Assembly (NCBI GenBank): GCA_002368715.1
Contig: DFEO01000125.1
Span: 1 to 38,756 of the forward strand
Direction of reading: 5' to 3'
DNA: 38,756 nucleotides
Source: Ruminococcus sp. UBA3800
Lineage (GTDB): Bacteria > Bacillota > Clostridia > Oscillospirales > Ruminococcaceae
Shown: one piece after another, positions 6,523 through 14,861 of the stretch
How the letters are laid out: every line of letters begins with the position of its first letter
Position numbering within the stretch: position 1 is the first letter of the stretch
Translations under genes and position numbers: made by a program
Notes under the pieces: generated by a model
The model's database searches: none
The model's input: only the letters and a program-made list of their open reading frames with translations
Told to the model about the DNA's origin: nothing

Positions 6523-8259
6523 ATGAAAAAGCTAAGAGTATGCAAGCCTGCACTGGCAGCTTCGACAGCATTTCTTATGATATCGTCGATCGTTTCGATG
6601 GCGGCTTCTGCTTCGGGCACGAACGAGATAAAGCTCAGGCTTGACAAAACTTCCGCAAATGTGGGCGACACGATAAACCTTACCGCCTCCATAGCCCCCG
6701 ACAAAACGGGCGTTGCAGGCTTTACGCTCAATGTACATTTCGATCCGAAGGATGTGAGCCTTTACATCCCTACCGAGGACGAGCTCAATTCTACTTACAG
6801 CATACAGAGCGGTTTTACCGTTATAACGAACTATAATGCTCAGGACTCGACCGTTAAGATCGTCGGTGCGAATATGACGGGCTCAAATGTCACTGCCGAA
6901 AGTGATGTTGCGCTTGCAAGCTTCACTGTTCTTGATTCCGGCGACGGCAAGGCTGATTTCTGGGTCGAGGTGGAAACGCTTATAACCGAGAGCGGCGACG
7001 ACTATGTTTCTGCACAGTATACCGCTCCGACTCAGGCAAAGCCCGTGGCTGCATCCGTTGTGAATGCAAGCGGAACACCTGCTCAGGAAAAGACATTAAA
7101 GGAAGAAGTAGATGAAATAAGGGAGCAGACAGGAAACACTCAGACGTCCGAGACCGACGAGAAAAAGAACTATGTAGTTTCCTCTCCCGATTCCGAAACT
7201 CACGCAGAACAGACAGCCGACAAGGTAAATTATGTCGTTGAAACACCCGACAGCCAGACAGGCACCGATGTGACGGTCCCTGTCGGTGAGCAGACACAGC
7301 CGGCAGCAGGTGAAAACACTCAGCAAGCAGCTGACCAGACCCAGACGGCGGCAGACCAGACACAGACGGCGGCAGACCAGACACAGGCAGTCAACAGCCA
7401 GACCACCCAGCCGACAGATCAGACACCGGTGAATATGAACGAGACAGCTCAGGCGCTTTTCTCGTATGTCGCAGGTGCCGCAGGCTTCAACAGTGAGGAA
7501 GTCGTTCAGTATTCGTTCAGGCTTTCCGAAAGCATCACAAACTATGACACGACCTATGATATAAAAGTTAATATCGACACCGACGGCGCCGCAGGCGGAG
7601 CTATCGGAGCGATGAGGAACGGTGAGTGGGACAGCGAGATATCAAACACTCAGCTGTCAAACACCTGGACCTATAATAATGTAGACCCGAACACCACCAG
7701 CGATGAGGTCTTTGTTCAGCTTTATTCGCTCAGTGCAAATTCCACTTTTGAGATAGAATCCATCGACCTTATCGACACACAGACCTATGAGACAGCGGCT
7801 CACATAACCACAGGCGGTGTTTCGTCCGTTGCTTCCACAGCGGAGCAGCTTGAGGCCGCAGGCATAGTTTCAAAGACCGAGGTCGTAGCAAACGAGCCTG
7901 CAACGGTCGCAGTTGCGCCCGGCGAGCAGCAGCAGTCAGATGACACAACTGTTGCCGTGAAGCAAGACCAGGCAGCGACCGACGCTCAGCCTGATGCCGA
8001 TGTTGAACCGAGCACAGCGGCTGCACCCGTTGTAACAAACAGCGAGAGCGCAGCAGAGACAGAGGCAAAGGTCGCTGAAATGGAGTCCTCTGCGGCTTCC
8101 ACCGACAGCGACAAGCCTGTATCAGCAAACAAGACCAATCCTAACACGGGGCTTTCGGTAACATTCAAAGTGCTTTCCGTTTTAGCCCTTGGAGAGATTC
8201 TTTTTTCACTGTTCATCGTCTTTTACAACAGATATATATACAAAGACGATGAAGAATGA
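6523..8259 (+). CDS. Cohesin-domain surface protein (scaffoldin-like) with NPNTG sorting signal
   Basis: The 578-residue protein has a signal peptide (1-30), a cohesin-type beta-sandwich (about 34-178; KLRLDKTSANVGDTINL, then AGFTLNVHFDP), a long linker rich in Gln, Thr and Ala with repeats AADQTQT (269-290) and a doubled NYVV-PDS motif (216, 236), and a second beta-rich module (about 307-430) that I cannot assign; a carbohydrate-binding module is possible. Another low-complexity linker follows, then NPNTG (539-543), a hydrophobic helix and the tail YNRYIYKDDEE, which fits sortase anchoring. It probably displays dockerin-bearing enzymes on the wall. The start at 6523 was chosen because AGGGGG lies six bases before it and abuts the alternative ATG 6517. 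It is divergent from a dockerin gene; a terminator follows at 8342. Confidence 0.85.
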   Translation: MKKLRVCKPALAASTAFLMISSIVSMAASASGTNEIKLRLDKTSANVGDTINLTASIAPDKTGVAGFTLNVHFDPKDVSLYIPTEDELNSTYSIQSGFTVITNYNAQDSTVKIVGANMTGSNVTAESDVALASFTVLDSGDGKADFWVEVETLITESGDDYVSAQYTAPTQAKPVAASVVNASGTPAQEKTLKEEVDEIREQTGNTQTSETDEKKNYVVSSPDSETHAEQTADKVNYVVETPDSQTGTDVTVPVGEQTQPAAGENTQQAADQTQTAADQTQTAADQTQAVNSQTTQPTDQTPVNMNETAQALFSYVAGAAGFNSEEVVQYSFRLSESITNYDTTYDIKVNIDTDGAAGGAIGAMRNGEWDSEISNTQLSNTWTYNNVDPNTTSDEVFVQLYSLSANSTFEIESIDLIDTQTYETAAHITTGGVSSVASTAEQLEAAGIVSKTEVVANEPATVAVAPGEQQQSDDTTVAVKQDQAATDAQPDADVEPSTAAAPVVTNSESAAETEAKVAEMESSAASTDSDKPVSANKTNPNTGLSVTFKVLSVLALGEILFSLFIVFYNRYIYKDDEE

Positions 8260-8341
8260 CCCATGCAATGGTCAGTTGTGAGAGTTGCTCGCAAGAGAGA
8301 TAAGTGAGCGCTCAAGCAGCAAAACGTTTTCAACCCCCACA

Positions 8342-8384
8342 CAAGACCCGAGGCTATTTAAAAGCTTCGGGTCTTGCGCATTTT
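8342..8384 (+). terminator. Terminator of the cohesin protein gene
   Basis: CAAGACCCGAGGC (8342-8354) pairs with GCTTCGGGTCTTG (8364-8376), one mismatch, followed by GCGCATTTT. Confidence 0.75.
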
Positions 8385-8389
8385 CAGGC

Positions 8390-8427
8390 AAAAAAAGAGC
8401 ACTCCCTTTTGCGGGAAAGGGAGTGCC
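8390..8427 (-). terminator. Terminator of the CDF/radical SAM operon
   Basis: On the minus strand GGCACTCCCTTT and AAAGGGAGTGC form a strong stem followed by TTTTTTT. It begins 12 bases after the CDF stop codon. Confidence 0.9.
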
Positions 8428-8438
8428 CGAGGTTATGC

Positions 8439-9563
8439 TCAGCTTTCAGTAAAGTCCGTATCCAGAACGACCTCCGGCGTATAGTCGGGGTAGGCTTCCT
8501 TGATGTCTTCAACTATGTGGCTCCAGAGCTTCTGGCGGTCAGTTTCGTCAAAGCTTATTATAATATCGAACCTGATCGTTTTCTTCTCCTCATTAAGATA
8601 AAAGCCGTGCATCTGTATGACGTTCTCGTGGGAGAAAACTATCCTTGCGACATCCTCCTTGACCTTTGCCGCAAGCTCGCTCTTTGTGTTCATCGAGTAT
8701 ACACCGATAGCTGTCAGGATAACGTTATGTTTTTCATTGACCTTATATGCGATTTCACGGTTCATCGCATCTATCCTGTCGGCTCTGAACGAATCCGGTA
8801 TCTCGATATGAAGTGAGCCGCTGTAAGTATCGGGGCCGTAGTTGTGGAGCACAAGGTCGTAGACACCCAGCACGTCATCAAATTCCAGAACAGTCTTTTT
8901 GATCTCTCTCGCAAGGTCGGCATCCACTCTCTGCCCCAGCAGCTGCGAGATAGTCTCTCTCAGCATATCAAAGCCCGACTTGATGATGACCAGCGAAATG
9001 AGTGCCGCAAGATAAGCCTCCAGCGAAACACCTGCTGTAAGATATACCACAGCTGCGATAAGAGTGGTCGCCGAGATAACGGAATCCAGCAGAGCATCCG
9101 TGCCCGAATTTATCAGTGAGTCGGAATTGACCCTGATACCCGTTTTCTTGACAAAGCGTCCGAGAACGATCTTGACCACGATAGCCACCGAGATTATCAC
9201 GATAGCCGCAGCGTTATAATCGGGCTTCGATGGGTCGATGATCTTTTTGACCGACTCCTCAAGCGATGCCAGACCGGCATACAAAACGATAAGGGCTATC
9301 ACCAGTGCCGTCAGGTATTCCACTCTTCCGTGGCCGAAGGGATGCTTCCTGTCTGCAGGTTTTCCGGCAAGCTTCGTTCCCACGATAGTGATTATCGAGG
9401 ATGCCGCATCCGAAAGGTTGTTGACCGCATCCAGAACGATAGCTATCGAATGTGTCAGCACGCCGACCACAGCCTTGAACGAGGAAAGGAACACATTTGC
9501 GATTATCCCTATGATGCTCGTCCTTATTATTATGCGGTCTCTTGAAAGCTCTTTTGTGCTCAT
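8439..9563 (-). CDS. Cation diffusion facilitator (CDF) family metal transporter
   Basis: CDF proteins export divalent metals such as Zn, Mn or Fe in exchange for protons. This 374-residue protein has six predicted membrane helices in about the first 210 residues. Metal-site motifs are DAVNNLSD in helix 2, the HPFGHGR loop and GTDALLDS in helix 5, followed by a cytoplasmic C-terminal domain. That part is longer than usual (about 165 residues) and may hold two cytoplasmic modules. The substrate cannot be told by eye, though DxxxD in helix 5 is common in the Mn/Fe branches. Its ATG overlaps the stop of the radical SAM gene by one base and has AGGGGG upstream, so the two are translationally coupled. 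It is the last gene of its operon. Confidence 0.9.
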   Translation of the reverse strand: MSTKELSRDRIIIRTSIIGIIANVFLSSFKAVVGVLTHSIAIVLDAVNNLSDAASSIITIVGTKLAGKPADRKHPFGHGRVEYLTALVIALIVLYAGLASLEESVKKIIDPSKPDYNAAAIVIISVAIVVKIVLGRFVKKTGIRVNSDSLINSGTDALLDSVISATTLIAAVVYLTAGVSLEAYLAALISLVIIKSGFDMLRETISQLLGQRVDADLAREIKKTVLEFDDVLGVYDLVLHNYGPDTYSGSLHIEIPDSFRADRIDAMNREIAYKVNEKHNVILTAIGVYSMNTKSELAAKVKEDVARIVFSHENVIQMHGFYLNEEKKTIRFDIIISFDETDRQKLWSHIVEDIKEAYPDYTPEVVLDTDFTES

Positions 9564-10675
9564 TATCCGACCCCCTGCTGTTTTTGTGCGATGATACCCT
9601 CCACCGCATCTTTTTTCTCAAAAAGCACACAGCCTCCACGGTGCTCCTCCATAAGAAGTCCGCCGCTCTGAAGCGCTGTAAAAAGGTTTGAATGAAGTGC
9701 CTCTCTCAGGCCTGTGTCCTTGACATTCACATCGGAATAAGGCGAGAAAGGACACGGCTCTGCTCCGCCCGAGGAATTGATATGGAAAAAGCCTCTTCCT
9801 GCCGCTATGCAGCCTCCCGAGCTTTTTTCATCCCCGGGAAAGGACACAAGCACCATATCGTCATGCTCATTTCGCAAAGCGCCGAAGCGTTTTTCAAAGC
9901 GCTCTCTCATCTCATCGTCAAAGGCAAGCTCTCCGTCATCGTTCCCGACAGGCACATACTCCACATAAATAACAGCCTTACAGCCATCATTCGCAAGAGC
10001 CTCCAGAAACTCTGCGGAGCAGACCTCCTCCATATTCTTCGTGGTGACGGTGACCGATGCCCCGAAGATGAGCCCCTCGGCTTTAAGGCGCTTCATATTG
10101 CCGAGCAGCCTGTCATACATTCCCTTACCACGTCTGTTATCGGTGGCTCCCCTGCCGCCCTCTATGCTCATCATAGGCACAAGGTTGCGGCTTTTTGCAA
10201 AGAGCCTGAAATATTTGTCGTCAAGCAGCACCCCGTTTGTAAAAACAGGAAAAAGGATATCCTTATGTGCTGCCGCCGTTTCGATAACATCACGGCGGAC
10301 GGTCGGTTCACCTCCGGCAAGAAGGATGAAGCTTATGCCCATATCACTTGCCTGGGAAAAAACGCAGTCCCACTCTTCAGCGGTCAGCTGGGGCTTTCGG
10401 TTCTCATCATGGCAGGCGTTGTTCGCTCTCGCATAGCAGCCTGCACAGTTCAGGTTGCAGGTGTCGGTTATGCTGCAAATAAGAAACGGAGGTATATGCT
10501 CGCCCTTGTCCTCCTGAGCCTTGCGGTAGTCAGCCGCTTTTTTTACACTTTTGGCAAACGATGCCATATACAGGCTCTGTGCAGGATTTGAGATAACTGC
10601 CCTGACAGACCTGTCCACTATCTTATCTACGCCCTTTATCAGGTAGGCTTGCAGATCAAAATACTTTTCTTCCAT
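9563..10675 (-). CDS. Radical SAM protein with possible C-terminal cluster region
   Basis: This 370-residue protein binds a 4Fe-4S cluster through CNLNCAGCY (C-x3-C-x2-C) and S-adenosylmethionine through the LLAGGEPTVR region; the barrel spans about residues 60-280. Cysteines downstream (SSGGCIAAG, PCPF, GGCVLF) suggest a SPASM/twitch-like second cluster site, as in peptide-modifying and heme-pathway radical SAM enzymes. The N-terminal 55 residues are helical and basic. The start at 10675 has GGAG seven bases upstream and lies 17 bases past the stop of the S26-like peptidase; a longer start would overlap that gene. The substrate is unknown. The adjacent peptidase makes peptide modification conceivable, but no precursor peptide is visible. 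Confidence 0.85.
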   Translation of the reverse strand: MEEKYFDLQAYLIKGVDKIVDRSVRAVISNPAQSLYMASFAKSVKKAADYRKAQEDKGEHIPPFLICSITDTCNLNCAGCYARANNACHDENRKPQLTAEEWDCVFSQASDMGISFILLAGGEPTVRRDVIETAAAHKDILFPVFTNGVLLDDKYFRLFAKSRNLVPMMSIEGGRGATDNRRGKGMYDRLLGNMKRLKAEGLIFGASVTVTTKNMEEVCSAEFLEALANDGCKAVIYVEYVPVGNDDGELAFDDEMRERFEKRFGALRNEHDDMVLVSFPGDEKSSGGCIAAGRGFFHINSSGGAEPCPFSPYSDVNVKDTGLREALHSNLFTALQSGGLLMEEHRGGCVLFEKKDAVEGIIAQKQQGVG

Positions 10676-10692
10676 AACCGTACTCCGATAGC

Positions 10693-11142
10693 TTATCGTC
10701 TTAATAACCGTTTCAAAACACGCTTGGGCAGAACGACCAGCCTTTTGACCGCTGTCCTTAACGGGATAGTGTGCATTATCACCCATGTATATACACGGTA
10801 GCTGCGGTCGCTGACCGTGTGTGCCTTTGCACCTCTGACATAGCCTGTCATAATGCCGATAATGTCTTTGTCGCTGATGCCGTATTCCTTGTTTATACAG
10901 TTATCCCCAAGTATGACATAGTCATTCTGTCTTACCTCTATCACCCTGTGCAGAACATATTTATTGGGCGGTCTGCGGTAAAGGACGACATCTCCCGCTT
11001 TGCACCTTCGGCTGTCCTTTCGCTTTACAGTGAAAAGGTCCTTGCCCTGTCTGAGCAGCGGCATCATACTGACCCCTACATTTGAATAGGTCAGGGTGCC
11101 GTTGTCTTTCAGATAATGCTCGATATCGGTCATCCTGTCCAT
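10693..11142 (-). CDS. S24/S26-type signal-peptidase-like protein
   Basis: The 149-residue protein has the signal peptidase fold signatures: VGVSMMPLLRQG with the nucleophile Ser, KAGDVVLYRRP, YVLHRVIEV and ILGDN. The His in LHRV places it with the Ser-His (SipW/archaeal-like) branch rather than the Ser-Lys branch. Unlike true leader peptidases it has no N-terminal membrane helix; the C-terminus is a basic amphipathic stretch (YRVYTWVIMHTIPL, then KRVLKRLLRR) that might touch the membrane. The start at 11142 has GGGAG eight bases upstream. It lies between a nitroreductase and a radical SAM gene in one operon. It could process a peptide handled by the radical SAM protein, or act in a different role; substrates are unknown. 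Confidence 0.8.
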   Translation of the reverse strand: MDRMTDIEHYLKDNGTLTYSNVGVSMMPLLRQGKDLFTVKRKDSRRCKAGDVVLYRRPPNKYVLHRVIEVRQNDYVILGDNCINKEYGISDKDIIGIMTGYVRGAKAHTVSDRSYRVYTWVIMHTIPLRTAVKRLVVLPKRVLKRLLRR

Positions 11143-11218
11143 CGGTCATGCTCCCTTTTTATGGTGTATCATTGTTCGCCTTTCTGCCAAAAGATCAGAT
11201 GCAGCGTCATATATGTTA

Positions 11219-11743
11219 TCACTTTTTGAAAACTCTTCCCTCTTTGCGTGCAGCAGCTGCGGCAGGCTCGGCATCGCTGTAACCGACCGCACAGTGACCT
11301 ATACCGACATAACCCTCAGGCACACCGAACTCATCAAGGATAGCTCTGCCCTCCTCGCATTCGCTCTCTTCCTTTGCCCTGTGTATCCATATGCTCGATA
11401 CACCAAGAGAGTGAGCTGCCAGCATAAGGTTTCCCATAACAAGGCTGCCGTCGTAAATATAGGTCGGGTTATCCTTTGGTGCCAGCACCCACAGATAGCA
11501 GTCAGCACCGTAGAACGGGTCGAACCCCTCGTCCCAGCCGCCTATGCGCCTGTTGAGATCTCTCAGTCTGGCCTTGGTCTGCTCGTCCCTGACCACCACA
11601 ACAACAGCACACTGGGTCCCTCTGCCGTTGGCAGCATAAAGACCTGTTTCGATGATCTCATCGAGGATAGCATCCGGCACAGGCATAGAATTGAAACTCC
11701 TGCAGCTTCTTCTTTCACGCATAGCCCTGATTATCTCATTCAT
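11219..11743 (-). CDS. Nitroreductase family flavoprotein
   Basis: This 174-residue protein begins with the family signature (AMRERRSCRSFN, the FMN phosphate-binding arginines) and continues with LYAANGRGTQ and the C-terminal VGIGHCAVGY, which closes the FMN site. Members reduce nitro compounds, quinones or flavins with NAD(P)H as dimers. At 174 residues it belongs to the short group of the family. A near-ideal AAGGAGG site precedes ATG 11743. It follows the FakA-like gene by 18 bases and is probably cotranscribed with it. The physiological substrate is unknown. Confidence 0.88.
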   Translation of the reverse strand: MNEIIRAMRERRSCRSFNSMPVPDAILDEIIETGLYAANGRGTQCAVVVVVRDEQTKARLRDLNRRIGGWDEGFDPFYGADCYLWVLAPKDNPTYIYDGSLVMGNLMLAAHSLGVSSIWIHRAKEESECEEGRAILDEFGVPEGYVGIGHCAVGYSDAEPAAAAARKEGRVFKK

Positions 11744-11761
11744 GCAAATGTCCTCCTTATA

Positions 11762-12019
11762 TCAGCCTTTAAGGCCTCTCGATTGTCTTATCATATCTTC
11801 CACCACGATATCATATATCTCGCCCAGAGTCGCACAGTATTCAAGCAGCTTCCAGGGCTCGTTGGTGTGAAAATGGATCTTGACAGTTTCGTCATCACCG
11901 ATAACAAGCAGACTGTCGCCCACAAAATGCTCGGTTATGTAATCGTCCAGCTCGTCCTCATCCAGCCCCTCGGCGTCGATAAGCAGCTGTGTGTCATATC
12001 TGAATTCGATCTCGTCCAT
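11762..12019 (-). CDS. Stand-alone FakA/DAK-family middle-domain protein
   Basis: The 85-residue protein matches one internal segment of FakA/YloV-type fatty acid kinases: FRYDTQLLIDAEGL, then VGDSLLVIGDDETVKIHFHTNEPWKLLEY and a helical end. In the complete enzymes this block lies between the DAK2-type kinase domain and the DegV-like domain; here neither neighbour is present. The gene has an intact start with GGAGG nine bases upstream, its own promoter at 12084-12112 and a normal stop, so it looks like a real small protein rather than decay. It is the first gene of the operon leading to nitroreductase. It may be a regulatory or binding module; function unknown. Confidence 0.7.
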   Translation of the reverse strand: MDEIEFRYDTQLLIDAEGLDEDELDDYITEHFVGDSLLVIGDDETVKIHFHTNEPWKLLEYCATLGEIYDIVVEDMIRQSRGLKG

Positions 12020-12083
12020 AGGTTATTACCTCCATTCGGTTTCAAAGACATTCAAAAAGTATAGTATTAAATACTGTGCATTT

Positions 12084-12112
12084 ATTGTATCATAAAAAGC
12101 TGTGTTTGTAAA
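12084..12112 (-). promoter_or_regulatory. Promoter of the FakA-like/nitroreductase/radical SAM operon
   Basis: TTTACA (12107-12112, minus) and TACAAT (12084-12089) are separated by 17 bases. Confidence 0.7.
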
Positions 12113-12214
12113 GTATATTTTCCGCCGGATCAAGATCGGCCGGTGTTTATGCGCACGTTATCATAATAACTATAAATGTATATCGGACTTGTCAAATTTT
12201 CTCTTGTCAGGCAC

Positions 12215-12243
12215 TTGACGAAAAGCGTCAGAAATGTTATGAT
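12215..12243 (+). promoter_or_regulatory. Promoter of lysA
   Basis: TTGACG (12215-12220) and TATGAT (12238-12243) are separated by 17 bases, predicting a start near 12250 and a leader of about 58 bases. No lysine riboswitch fits in that length. Confidence 0.7.
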
Positions 12244-12307
12244 AATAGTGTATTTCCGTGTTTGCCGGACAGGCAGTATGCGGTATCTTATCGAAAGGAA
12301 GAATAAT

Positions 12308-13573
12308 ATGAAAACACCCTTTATAAGCAAACAGAAGGCTGAAGAGATCGCTTCGAAGTTTCCCACCCCCTTCCATGTCTATGACGAAAAAGGCATAAGA
12401 CAGAGAGCAAGAGACCTCTTCAAGGCTTTTTCATGGAACAAAGGTTACAGAGAATATTTTGCAGTAAAAGCTACTCCCAACCCCTTTATACTCAAGATAC
12501 TCAAGGAGGAAGGCTGCGGTGTGGACTGCTCGTCGCTGACCGAGCTTATGATGAGCGACTGCTGCGGCTTTACGGGCGAGGACATTATGTTCTCCTCCAA
12601 TGTCACTCCCGAGGAAGACTATAAAATGGCAAGGAAGCTCGGAGCTTTCATCAACCTTGATGACTTTACGCACATCGACTTTCTTGACAAGCTCTGCGGC
12701 ATACCGGAAACTATCTGCTGCCGCTTCAACCCGGGCGGAAGCTTTGCGATAGAGTCACAGATCATGGATACTCCCGGCGAGGCTAAATACGGATTTACCG
12801 AGGAGCAGCTGTTCGAGGGATTTAAGATCCTTCAGCAGAAGGGTGCAAAGCACTTCGGCATCCACGCATTCCTGGCTTCAAACACAGTTTCCAATGCTTA
12901 TTATCCGAAGCTTGCAAGGATACTCTTTGACCTTGCCGCAAGGCTCCACAAAGAGACCGGTGCCGACATCAGGTTCGTAAACCTCTCGGGCGGTATCGGG
13001 ATAGGCTATAAGCCCGATGACGCACAGAACGATATCTTTGCGATAGGCGAGGGTGTAAGGCAGGCATTTGAAGAGATAATGGTGCCGGCAGGACTTGGCG
13101 ACGTGGCTATATTTACAGAGCTTGGAAGATATATGCTCGCTCCCTTCGGCCACCTTGTTACCAAGTGCATTCACCAGAAGCACATCTATAAAGAATACAT
13201 AGGCGTTGACGCTACCGCCTGCGACCTTATGAGGCCTGCGATGTACGGCGCTTATCATCATATCACTGTGCTCGGCAAGGAGGATGCTCCCTGCGACCAC
13301 AAGTATGACGTTACGGGCTCTCTTTGCGAGAACAACGACAAGTTTGCTGTTGACAGGATGCTGCCCGAGATAAATATCGGAGATATCCTCTGCATCCATG
13401 ACAGCGGCGCTCACGGCTACTCTATGGGCTATAACTATAACGGCAGGCTCAGACACGCCGAGATACTTCTGCGTGAGGACGGCAGCTTTGAGATGATAAG
13501 AAGAGCCGAGACCCCCAAGGACTATTTTGCAACATTTGACTTTACTGATATTCTCGACAAGTATTCCAAATAA
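12308..13573 (+). CDS. lysA: Diaminopimelate decarboxylase
   Basis: LysA removes CO2 from meso-diaminopimelate to make lysine, using pyridoxal phosphate on an alanine-racemase-type barrel. The 421-residue protein has PTPFHVYDEKGI at the N-terminus, the PLP lysine in YFAVKATPNP, the glycine-rich NLSGGIGIGY, the FTELGRYMLAP block, and C-terminal DATACDLMRPAMYGAYHHI and CIHDSGAHGYSMGYNYNGRLRHAE pieces that bind PLP and substrate. ATG 12308 has AAGGAAG seven bases upstream; longer starts would run into the promoter. The LCP gene follows 65 bases later without an obvious promoter or terminator between, so the two are probably cotranscribed, linking lysine/DAP supply with wall assembly. Confidence 0.93.
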   Translation: MKTPFISKQKAEEIASKFPTPFHVYDEKGIRQRARDLFKAFSWNKGYREYFAVKATPNPFILKILKEEGCGVDCSSLTELMMSDCCGFTGEDIMFSSNVTPEEDYKMARKLGAFINLDDFTHIDFLDKLCGIPETICCRFNPGGSFAIESQIMDTPGEAKYGFTEEQLFEGFKILQQKGAKHFGIHAFLASNTVSNAYYPKLARILFDLAARLHKETGADIRFVNLSGGIGIGYKPDDAQNDIFAIGEGVRQAFEEIMVPAGLGDVAIFTELGRYMLAPFGHLVTKCIHQKHIYKEYIGVDATACDLMRPAMYGAYHHITVLGKEDAPCDHKYDVTGSLCENNDKFAVDRMLPEINIGDILCIHDSGAHGYSMGYNYNGRLRHAEILLREDGSFEMIRRAETPKDYFATFDFTDILDKYSK

Positions 13574-13638
13574 GAGCTGAGCTGCCTTTGTCTTTGTGCT
13601 TGTGCAGCGTAAGGCTCATCTTGATCGGAGGAACGAAA

Positions 13639-14799
13639 ATGGACAAAGAACAGGAAGTATTTGTTCAGGGCGCCGAGCCCCAGCCTGTCAGAAAAGCTGT
13701 CGAAGACAGCAGCTCGGAGCATCATCACCATCATCATCACCACTCGGAGCATCACCACCATTCGGGACACCACCACAGCAGCCACGGAAAAAAGAAGAAG
13801 AAAATGTCGGCTGCAAAAAAGTCGCTCATACTTATTCTCATAGTCATCTTCCTTGCCGCTCTTGCGGTCGGGATAATCTTTCTCATAATCCACCACTATA
13901 TCGCACTTATGAATATAGTGCCTGTGAACAAGAAATATGAGATCTATGACACCATAACCGACGACGATCTTACCAATCAGCCGGACTCTCCGAAGGACAA
14001 GATCGACGATCTTGAAAAGAACAACCTCGATGCAAGGTCGAGGGAGATAATGAAGGATAAGAACGTGCTGAACGTTCTCCTCATCGGTACCGACGGAAGG
14101 TCGGAGGATGACCGTGGACGTTCCGACAGTATGATACTGTTCTCGATAAACAGGAGCACCAAGAAGATCATCATGACTTCGTTCTTGAGAGATATCTATC
14201 TCGAGATACCGGACATCGAATCGACAAGGCTCAACCACGCTTATGCCTACGGCGGACCTCCGCTTCTGGTCGAGACTATCGAGCATAACTTCAGGATAAA
14301 GATCGACCGCTGGGCACAGATAAATTTTGCGTCGTTTGAAAGAACTATCGACAAGATCGGCGGTGTCGAGATAAACGTTATGCCCGATGAAGTGCCGTAT
14401 ATCAGCGGTGTTGACCACAGCGGAAAGCAGCTTTTAAACGGCAAGCAGGCGCTTGCTTATTCAAGGATCCGTGTCATCGGCACCGACTTCAAGAGAACAC
14501 AGCGCCAGAGAAACGTTCTGGAAAAGATAGTCCAGAAGGCAAAGGGCATGAGCCTTTCAGAGCTTGACGACCTTATGGAGGCAGTTCTTCCCGAAGTGAC
14601 CACCAATATGCAGGAAAGCGAGATCCTCGATCTGCTCTGGGACTCCAGAGAGCTGCTAAGCTATGAAAGAGTTCAGTGCAGGGTGCCCAAGAATGATTCC
14701 TGGGAATATCTGACCATACGTCAGATGAGCGTTCTCGGTATCGACTTTGATGATAATATCAGATACCTGTGGCAGAACATCTACAACAGGATAGATTAA
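13639..14799 (+). CDS. LytR-CpsA-Psr (LCP) glycopolymer transferase with histidine-rich cytoplasmic tail
   Basis: LCP enzymes attach wall teichoic acids or other glycopolymers to peptidoglycan outside the cell. This 386-residue protein has a cytoplasmic N-terminus, one membrane helix (about 62-83; LILILIVIFLAALAVGIIF) and an extracellular LCP domain with LLIGTDGRSEDDRGRSDSMI, SFLRDIYLEIP, RLNHAYAYGG, a GGVEINV block and LAYSRIRVIGTDFKRTQRQ, which carry the conserved Arg and Asp residues for lipid phosphate binding. The unusual part is residues 28-49, with 16 His out of 22, followed by five Lys. Such runs can bind metal ions or act as an unstructured basic tail. The start at 13639 has GGAGGAACGAAA upstream. 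It follows lysA and ends in a strong terminator. Confidence 0.92.
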   Translation: MDKEQEVFVQGAEPQPVRKAVEDSSSEHHHHHHHHSEHHHHSGHHHSSHGKKKKKMSAAKKSLILILIVIFLAALAVGIIFLIIHHYIALMNIVPVNKKYEIYDTITDDDLTNQPDSPKDKIDDLEKNNLDARSREIMKDKNVLNVLLIGTDGRSEDDRGRSDSMILFSINRSTKKIIMTSFLRDIYLEIPDIESTRLNHAYAYGGPPLLVETIEHNFRIKIDRWAQINFASFERTIDKIGGVEINVMPDEVPYISGVDHSGKQLLNGKQALAYSRIRVIGTDFKRTQRQRNVLEKIVQKAKGMSLSELDDLMEAVLPEVTTNMQESEILDLLWDSRELLSYERVQCRVPKNDSWEYLTIRQMSVLGIDFDDNIRYLWQNIYNRID

Positions 14800-14806
14800 A
14801 ACAAAA

Positions 14807-14850
14807 CAGCACGTTACCGATCATCGGCAGCGTGCTGCTTTTTTCTTTTT
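14807..14850. terminator. Terminator between lcp and the DUF1934 gene
   Basis: CAGCACG (14807-14813) pairs with CGTGCTG (14831-14837), with an inner stem CCGAT/ATCGG, followed by CTTTTTTCTTTTTT on the plus strand. It lies between convergent genes; on the minus strand TTTTGTTTT also follows. Confidence 0.88.
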
Positions 14851-14861
14851 TGATCTTAGCA

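Noticed and set aside
11143..11218. 13-residue frame as a RiPP precursor between nitroreductase and S26-like peptidase
   Set aside because: Too short, no ribosome site and no leader/core layout.
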